A stretch of 64,000 bases of DNA from Bradyrhizobium retamae (GTDB lineage: Bacteria; Pseudomonadota; Alphaproteobacteria; Rhizobiales; Xanthobacteraceae), in the NCBI RefSeq assembly GCF_001440415.1, contig NZ_LLYA01000170.1, forward strand, positions 62,001 to 126,000. The letters are read 5' to 3'. The notes beneath the pieces were generated by a model that was given only the letters and a program-made list of their open reading frames with translations, ran no database searches and was not told the origin of the DNA. This document shows, in pieces, positions 59,800 through 64,000 of the stretch. Both the position numbers and the translations under genes were made by a program. Within the stretch, counting starts at the first letter, position 1. Each line of letters starts with the position of its first letter.

Positions 59800-60093
59800 A
59801 TGGTAACTTACGTCGTGCTTGCCAACTTCACCGATCAGGGAATCCGGAGCGCAAAGGACTCGCCGAAACGGGCAGAGGCTTTCAAGAAAATGGCCGAGAC
59901 CTTCGGAATTACGGTAAAGGAGCTGTTCTGGACGCAGGGACGCTATGACATTGTGACGATCCTCGATGCGCCGGATGAATTTTCCGCCATGACGCTTAGC
60001 TTGAGCCTCGGCGCCTTGGGCAATGTTCGCACCGAGTCGTTGCGAGCCTTCTCGGTGGAGGACATGACCAAGGTCGTCGGCAAGATGCTCTGA
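59800..60093 (+). CDS. GYD domain protein
   Basis: ATG at 59800 with GGGAGAGCCAGG upstream. The 97-residue product has the GYD pattern: TYVVLANFTDQGIRSAKDSP, KRAEAFKKMAETFGITVKEL, FWTQGRYDIVTILDAPDE, LGNVRTESLRAFS. It forms a ferredoxin-like alpha/beta fold, function unknown. It follows the E2 gene by 96 bases; co-transcription is likely. Confidence 0.88.
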   Translation: MVTYVVLANFTDQGIRSAKDSPKRAEAFKKMAETFGITVKELFWTQGRYDIVTILDAPDEFSAMTLSLSLGALGNVRTESLRAFSVEDMTKVVGKML

Positions 60094-60226
60094 CAACCGC
60101 TGCGCAAGTCGACCGTCTTCTGAAGCCGAGGGCTGGCTTTGCCGTCATACCATGAGGATGGGCCTGTTGTGCGCTCGAAAAGACGCTACGGGTGACGATG
60201 GCGAGGCTCTCATGACACGATCTGCG

Positions 60227-60574
60227 TCAGGCACTTGGCGACTTCTGCTCGACCTCCTGAGCAGGGGGCTGCTCCGAAAGTGCCGCTTGGCGGTCATACT
60301 GCTCAGATTCGAACTGTTCCTTGAAGATCGCTCGCAGCAACCGCCAGAGTTCGCGGTGACCAGCGGTTTGGCCGCCCTGGTTCAGATACTCCGCGATGTC
60401 CATTACGTCTGTTCGATAGTCCGCCGCGCCGCGGATACGCGGATCCAGGTAGCTCCACTCATGTTCGACGTACAAGCGCTTGGTGTCGGTGTCGAAGACC
60501 AGGTTCCAAAAATCCGACTCCGTGATTTCCGGGCCTTTGACCTGCCGATGTAACTCCCGTTTTAAAAACGCCAT
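60227..60574 (-). CDS. 115-aa hypothetical protein
   Basis: ATG at 60574 has AAGGAG ten bases upstream. The product has an acidic, aromatic core: RQVKGPEITESDFWNLVFDT, RLYVEHEWSYLDPRIRGAAD, then DVMDIAEYLNQGGQTAGHRE and a Gln/Glu-rich end. I recall similar small proteins in Bradyrhizobium, function unknown. It is the last gene in the block bounded by the eipB repeats. Confidence 0.65.
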   Translation of the reverse strand: MAFLKRELHRQVKGPEITESDFWNLVFDTDTKRLYVEHEWSYLDPRIRGAADYRTDVMDIAEYLNQGGQTAGHRELWRLLRAIFKEQFESEQYDRQAALSEQPPAQEVEQKSPSA

Positions 60575-60713
60575 GTTCCGCTCCTTCCGCGTAGGGTTTC
60601 GTGGACGCATGCCGACCTACGGGCCCCTACAAGTTGGAGACTTGATAGAAATTTGATCATTCCTTGCCGGTTCAAGGCCGCTTAGTTGGTATTTTCCTTG
60701 AGGGGCGGGCAAA

Positions 60714-60742
60714 TTCGGCGTCAGGGATTCCAAGCCCTGCAA
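60714..60742 (+). repeat. direct repeat R: displaced eipB 3' end
   Basis: TTCGGCGTCAGGGATTCCAA and nine further bases match 56033-56061 with two changes. In frame it still reads FGVRDSKPCN then TAA, preceded by AGK as the degenerate match of AMGR. It looks like the old tail of an eipB gene left behind. Confidence 0.8.
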
Positions 60743-60869
60743 TTAAGGGGGCTCGTCCTCGGGTCAGGCCTTGGGACGCGTGCTGCGTATCCTGCAACAA
60801 CCAGTCTGGTCGAGAGGATCGGACCCGGATACGCTTCGGCCGAACCATGCACGTCAGGGAGGCGCAAAC

Positions 60870-61271
60870 ATGAGCAAGCTCGAAAAACTTCGGCCAAGCG
60901 GCCTTCACCACAATCCGGCTTACTCCCACGTCGTCGCCGCCTCGGGCGCCCGCACGATTTATATCGCGGGACAAGTGTCCACCGACGAGGAGGGGCGGGT
61001 GGTCGGCGAGGGTGACATAGCCGCGCAGACGACGCAGGTGATGCACAATATTGGCCTGGCGCTGAAAGCCGCCGGTGCGAGTTACGCTGACATCGTGAAG
61101 ATCACGACTTTCGTCGTCGGCTATAAACCGGAGCTCCGTCCGATCATCGGCAAAGCGCGCTCGGTTTTCTTTGAAGGCATCGAGCCGCCGGCGAGCACGC
61201 TCGTCGGTGTAACGGCGCTCGCGGCCCCTGAATGGTTGATCGAGATTGAGGCAGTGGCGGTCGTCGATTGA
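60870..61271 (+). CDS. RidA/YjgF family protein (second copy)
   Basis: The 133-residue product reads KLEKLRPSGLHHNPAYSHVV, TIYIAGQVSTDEEGRVVGEG, TTQVMHNIGLALKAAGASYA, DIVKITTFVV and PPASTLVGVTALAAPEWLIE. The expected active-site Arg lies at a Ser/Thr in this subgroup, so deaminase activity is uncertain. ATG at 60870 follows GGGAGGCGCAAAC. It lies after the eipB repeat and before dinB. Confidence 0.9.
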   Translation: MSKLEKLRPSGLHHNPAYSHVVAASGARTIYIAGQVSTDEEGRVVGEGDIAAQTTQVMHNIGLALKAAGASYADIVKITTFVVGYKPELRPIIGKARSVFFEGIEPPASTLVGVTALAAPEWLIEIEAVAVVD

Positions 61272-61273
61272 CG

Positions 61274-61426
61274 TCGTCATTGCGAGCCAACGGGTCGCGC
61301 GAATGCGCGCCCCGCGACGAGCGCAATAGCGCTCGCGTAGTGATGACAGGCTCCGCGAAGCAATCCATGGCGCGGCATAACGGCTAGATGGATTGCTTCG
61401 TCGCTTTGCTGCTCGCAATGACGGGG
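61274..61426. repeat. MITE-like inverted repeat, second copy with internal insert
   Basis: GTCATTGCGAGC (61274) and GCTCGCAATGAC (61411) form the ends, and GAAGCAATCCAT / ATGGATTGCTTC an inner pair, matching the element at 51789. Between them extra sequence (about 61286-61355) replaces the simple stem. It lies between the convergent RidA and dinB genes and probably ends transcripts. Confidence 0.75.
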
Positions 61427-61436
61427 AGGGAGCGGT

Positions 61437-62750
61437 CTATTCTTCCTCTTGCTCCTCCTCTTCCTTTGCCGGCCCGTTGTAGGCGATGCCCCGGATCACG
61501 GCGGCATTGCCGAACTTTTTCCGCAAATCATCCATCGCGCGCTCGGCGTGGGCCGAGCGGCGGTCGAGCATGTCGCTGTCGTCTCCTCGCGAGCCCTCGC
61601 GCAGCGCGCTGACGCCCGTGCCCATCAGGCGGAAGGCGGTGCCGTCGATCTCCCTGGCCAGCATTTCGCGCGACACCGCAAAGATCTTCGCGGCGAGCTG
61701 GGTCGGCGCCTGAATCGATTGCGAGCGGGTGCGCTGCCTGAAATCGGCAGTCTTCAGCTTCAGCGTGATGGTGCAGCCGGCAAGATTGCCGTTCTTCAGC
61801 CGGGACGACACCTTTTCCGAAAGCCGCCACAACAGCCGTTCCAGCGTGGCGAAATCGCGGATGTCGTTTTCGAATGTGGTTTCGCTCGATATCGTCTTGG
61901 CGCCGCGGTCGGGGACCACGCTGCGGTCGTCGATGCCGCGTGCCAGCCGCCACAGCCGGCGGCCTTCGCCGCCGAACTGCTTCATCAGCTCGACCTCGTC
62001 GGCGCGCTGCAGATCCGCAATGACGCGAAACCCCCGCTGCAGCAGCTTTTCCTGGGTCGCGGGACCAACGCCGTAGATGAAGCCGACCGGCTTGTCGGCG
62101 AGCATCTCGCGGGCCTCAATCTGGTCGAGGGCGGCAAAGCCGCGCGGCTTGTCGAGATCGGAGGCGATCTTGGCCAAAAACTTGTTGCAGGACAGGCCAA
62201 CGGAAACGGTGATGCCAATGTTGCGCTCGACCTCGCGGGCAAAACGCGCCAGCACTTTTGCGGGGATCATGCCGTGAACGCGCTGTGTGCCGGAAAGATC
62301 GAGAAACGCCTCGTCGATCGAGAGCGGTTCCACCAGCGGCGTCAGCGTCTGCATGGCCTGCCGCACCTCGCGGCCGACGCGGACATATTTGGCCATGTTT
62401 GGCGGGATCACGGCTGCCTGGGGGCAGAGCGCCAGCGCTTTAAACATCGGCATTGCCGAGCGCACGCCGTAGGTCCGCGCGACATAACAGGCAGCCGACA
62501 CCACGCCGCGCTTGCCGCCGCCGATGATCACGGGCTTGTCGGCAAGTTCCGGATTGTCGCGCTTCTCCACTGTGGCATAAAACGCGTCGCAATCGATATG
62601 CGCCAGCGTCAGCGAGGGCAGGGCGTGGTGGCGGACCAGGCGCGGGGAACCGCATTCATTGCATCGCCTTGCCTTGATATCGATGTCGCCGAGGCAATCC
62701 CGGCAGAACGCGCGCGGATCGTCTAAGGCTGGCGGCGCCTGCGCGCTCAC
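61437..62750 (-). CDS. dinB: DNA polymerase IV with N-terminal zinc-ribbon
   Basis: The product (437 residues) is a Y-family polymerase for translesion synthesis: HIDCDAFYATVEKRDNPELA (first Asp pair), SAACYVARTYGVRSAMPMF, LSIDEAFLDLSG (catalytic Asp-Glu) and VSVGLSCNKFLAKIASDLDK, then HhH and little-finger domains. Before the polymerase a CRDC...CNEC four-Cys unit (about residues 17-34) makes a zinc ribbon, common in Rhizobiales DinB. GTG at 62750 is chosen because it overlaps the DUF3572 stop (GTGA). The acidic tail ends in Glu runs. Confidence 0.93.
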   Translation of the reverse strand: MSAQAPPALDDPRAFCRDCLGDIDIKARRCNECGSPRLVRHHALPSLTLAHIDCDAFYATVEKRDNPELADKPVIIGGGKRGVVSAACYVARTYGVRSAMPMFKALALCPQAAVIPPNMAKYVRVGREVRQAMQTLTPLVEPLSIDEAFLDLSGTQRVHGMIPAKVLARFAREVERNIGITVSVGLSCNKFLAKIASDLDKPRGFAALDQIEAREMLADKPVGFIYGVGPATQEKLLQRGFRVIADLQRADEVELMKQFGGEGRRLWRLARGIDDRSVVPDRGAKTISSETTFENDIRDFATLERLLWRLSEKVSSRLKNGNLAGCTITLKLKTADFRQRTRSQSIQAPTQLAAKIFAVSREMLAREIDGTAFRLMGTGVSALREGSRGDDSDMLDRRSAHAERAMDDLRKKFGNAAVIRGIAYNGPAKEEEEQEEE

Positions 62751-63046
62751 GGCACGTCGCGCTCCCAATGCGGATCGCCGAGCACCTGGCGGGCGGCGGC
62801 GATGTTGGTCGGGTGCAGTTGCGAGGCGCTCGCAAATGCCTTCACCGTTGCGTCGTCCCGCATCACAAAATCCAGCACCGAGGCCAGAAATTGCGGGTCG
62901 GACGCGGCGGTGCGCAGTGTCTCCGGACCGATGCCGGTTTCAGCCAGGAACAAGCCTAGCCTCTCAGGATCGCCGGCAATGAAACCCAGCGCCTGAACCG
63001 CAACGATTTCAGCCACTTCGCGAGGGTTGTGAACAGGCTTTTTCAA
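62747..63046 (-). CDS. DUF3572 family protein
   Basis: The 99-residue product has the DUF3572 pattern: EVAEIVAVQALGFIAGDPER, LGLFLAETGIGPETLR, LASVLDFVMRDDATVKAFAS. All-helical, alphaproteobacterial, function unknown. The start is a TTG at 63046, the only start before an in-frame stop. It is coupled to dinB through GTGA, and the gene order DUF3572-dinB next to divK-pleD is typical of Rhizobiales. Confidence 0.88.
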   Translation of the reverse strand: MKKPVHNPREVAEIVAVQALGFIAGDPERLGLFLAETGIGPETLRTAASDPQFLASVLDFVMRDDATVKAFASASQLHPTNIAAARQVLGDPHWERDVP

Positions 63047-63275
63047 TAGATCATTTGCCTTTCCGTTAACTTATGGTCTCTAATTTGGGAACCATCATGC
63101 CCGAGTCTGCGAAGTGTGTTCAACAATCGAAACCGCTTCGTAAAAGTTGGCGCATCGATTTAACGGCTTAGAGCGAATCTGGCGCTAGTTTGAATTCAGT
63201 TTTCGACAGGGGGCGGCGTCGGTGCAAGACGTGCCGAAAGGCCGGACTTGTTTCCTGGGATGAGGGAGGGACGGG

Positions 63276-63641
63276 ATGGCGAAAACCGTCCTGATCGTGG
63301 AGGACAACGAGCTCAACATGAAGCTCTTTCGCGATCTGTTGGAAGCGCATGGCTATCAAACCTCCGGTACCAGCAATGGTTTCGAGGCGCTCGATCTCGT
63401 CCGCAAGCTGCGCCCTGATCTGATCCTGATGGATATCCAGCTTCCGCAGGTGTCTGGCCTCGAAGTCACGCGCTGGATCAAGGACGATCCGGAGTTGCGC
63501 ACCATTCCGGTGGTGGCCGTCACTGCGTTTGCGATGAAGGGCGACGAAGAGCGCATCCGCGAAGGCGGCTGCGAAGCGTATCTGTCCAAACCAATTTCCG
63601 TCGGCAAGTTTATTGAAACCGTACGGCGTTTTATCGGGTAG
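63276..63641 (+). CDS. divK: single-domain response regulator DivK
   Basis: The 121-residue receiver domain has acidic pocket residues near D10 and E9 (VEDNELNMKLF), phospho-acceptor D53 in LILMDIQLP, T83-like Ser/Thr site in VVAVTAFAM and the Lys in YLSKPISVGKF. It has no output domain. In Caulobacter DivK acts with DivJ, PleC and PleD in asymmetric division. ATG at 63276 follows GGGAGGGACGGG; pleD begins 12 bases after the stop. Confidence 0.95.
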   Translation: MAKTVLIVEDNELNMKLFRDLLEAHGYQTSGTSNGFEALDLVRKLRPDLILMDIQLPQVSGLEVTRWIKDDPELRTIPVVAVTAFAMKGDEERIREGGCEAYLSKPISVGKFIETVRRFIG

Positions 63642-63652
63642 GGTGAGTTTCG

Positions 63653-64000
63653 ATGTCTGCGCGTATCCTCGTCGTCGATGACGTTCCTGCGAACGTCAAG
63701 CTGCTGGAAGCCCGGCTGTCGGCTGAATATTTCGACGTGCTGACTGCTTCCAACGGCGCCGAGGCGCTCGACCTCTGTTCGCGCTCCGAATGCGACATCA
63801 TCCTGCTCGACGTCATGATGCCGGACATGGACGGTTTCGAGGTCTGTCGCCGGCTGAAATCCAACCCGGCCACCCATTTCATTCCCGTCGTGATCGTCAC
63901 CGCGCTCGACAGCCCATCAGATCGCGTCCGCGGGCTGGAAGCCGGAGCCGACGATTTTCTCACCAAGCCGGTGTCCGACATCGTTCTGATCGCGCGCGTT
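63653..64000 (+). CDS. pleD: PleD, receiver domain part, 3' partial
   Basis: ATG at 63653 opens 116 codons to the right edge without a stop. The sequence is a receiver domain: ILVVDDVPANVKLLEARLSA, LLDVMMPDMDGFEVCRRLKS with D53 as phospho-acceptor, VVIVTALDSPSDRVRGLEAG and FLTKPVSD. This N-terminal sequence and the position after divK identify PleD, the two-receiver GGDEF diguanylate cyclase. The GGDEF part lies outside the window. Confidence 0.9.
   Translation, partial: MSARILVVDDVPANVKLLEARLSAEYFDVLTASNGAEALDLCSRSECDIILLDVMMPDMDGFEVCRRLKSNPATHFIPVVIVTALDSPSDRVRGLEAGADDFLTKPVSDIVLIARV

Larger units (their letters stand above)
56062..60713. mobile_element. possible inserted cargo segment at the eipB 3' end
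   Basis: The block lies between the two eipB-end repeats and carries a 72-aa protein, the E1alpha-E1beta-E2 operon, a GYD protein and a 115-aa protein. No integrase or transposase is seen in it, so this would be a decayed element or one that moved with help. The boundaries rest on the repeat alone. Confidence 0.35.

Noticed and set aside
63047..63275. Possible CtrA site upstream of divK (TTAAC near 63065)
   Set aside because: Only half of TTAA-N7-TTAA is present.

Overview
The window reads as a chromosome segment of a Bradyrhizobium-like alphaproteobacterium (Nitrobacteraceae). The basis is high G+C, the linked set dinB - DUF3572 - divK - pleD, and the presence of mipZ, eipB, clpS-clpA, a phasin and several small proteins whose sequences I recall from Bradyrhizobium genomes. 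No rRNA or tRNA gene was seen.

Region 1 (1-13.8 kb) is the right-hand part of a contractile-tail (P2-like) prophage or phage-tail cluster. In order it holds: a DUF4815 tail protein cut by the window edge; a tail fibre broken by one extra T; a glycine-rich adhesin-like protein; sheath; tube; a tail-assembly chaperone with a downstream -1 frame like gpE/E'; tape measure; gpU, gpX and gpD; an amidase endolysin with a C-terminal membrane anchor; and nested Rz/Rz1 spanins. The genes overlap or abut, and the run ends at a strong hairpin. No capsid, terminase or integrase gene is in the window, so prophage versus tailocin cannot be decided.

Region 2 (13.8-20.2 kb) is accessory. A minus-strand micro-operon of three translationally coupled genes (46, 48 and 96 codons) faces three small plus-strand genes. 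Next comes a 1047-aa single-chain restriction-methylation enzyme with an N-terminal PD-(D/E)XK-like nuclease, a gamma-class N6-adenine methylase and no helicase. Behind it are two overlapping genes of unknown function. This stretch looks less G+C-rich than its surroundings and ends near three 12-bp-spaced GATACA repeats. It is the best candidate here for an undescribed defence cassette.

Region 3 (20.2-55 kb) is ordinary chromosome. Envelope genes include a lipoprotein, tandem polysaccharide deacetylases, a TolA/TonB-like protein, a D,D-carboxypeptidase with a SPOR domain and a lytic transglycosylase. Transport is represented by mgtE and azlC-azlD, and cell-cycle or proteolysis functions by mipZ and clpS-clpA. 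Metabolism includes panC, an aldo-keto reductase, a GST, a PhyH oxygenase and a GDPD, and there are several conserved DUF proteins. The phasin gene has a clear promoter covered by two TGC-N3-GCA palindromes. Several families of Bradyrhizobium-type palindromic intergenic repeats lie between genes.

Region 4 (55-64 kb) starts with eipB. Its last codons recur about 4.7 kb downstream as a 29-nt near-repeat. The enclosed block carries an E1alpha-E1beta-E2 2-oxoacid dehydrogenase operon plus small genes, and looks like a cargo segment inserted at the eipB 3' end. After it come a RidA protein, dinB, DUF3572, divK and the start of pleD.
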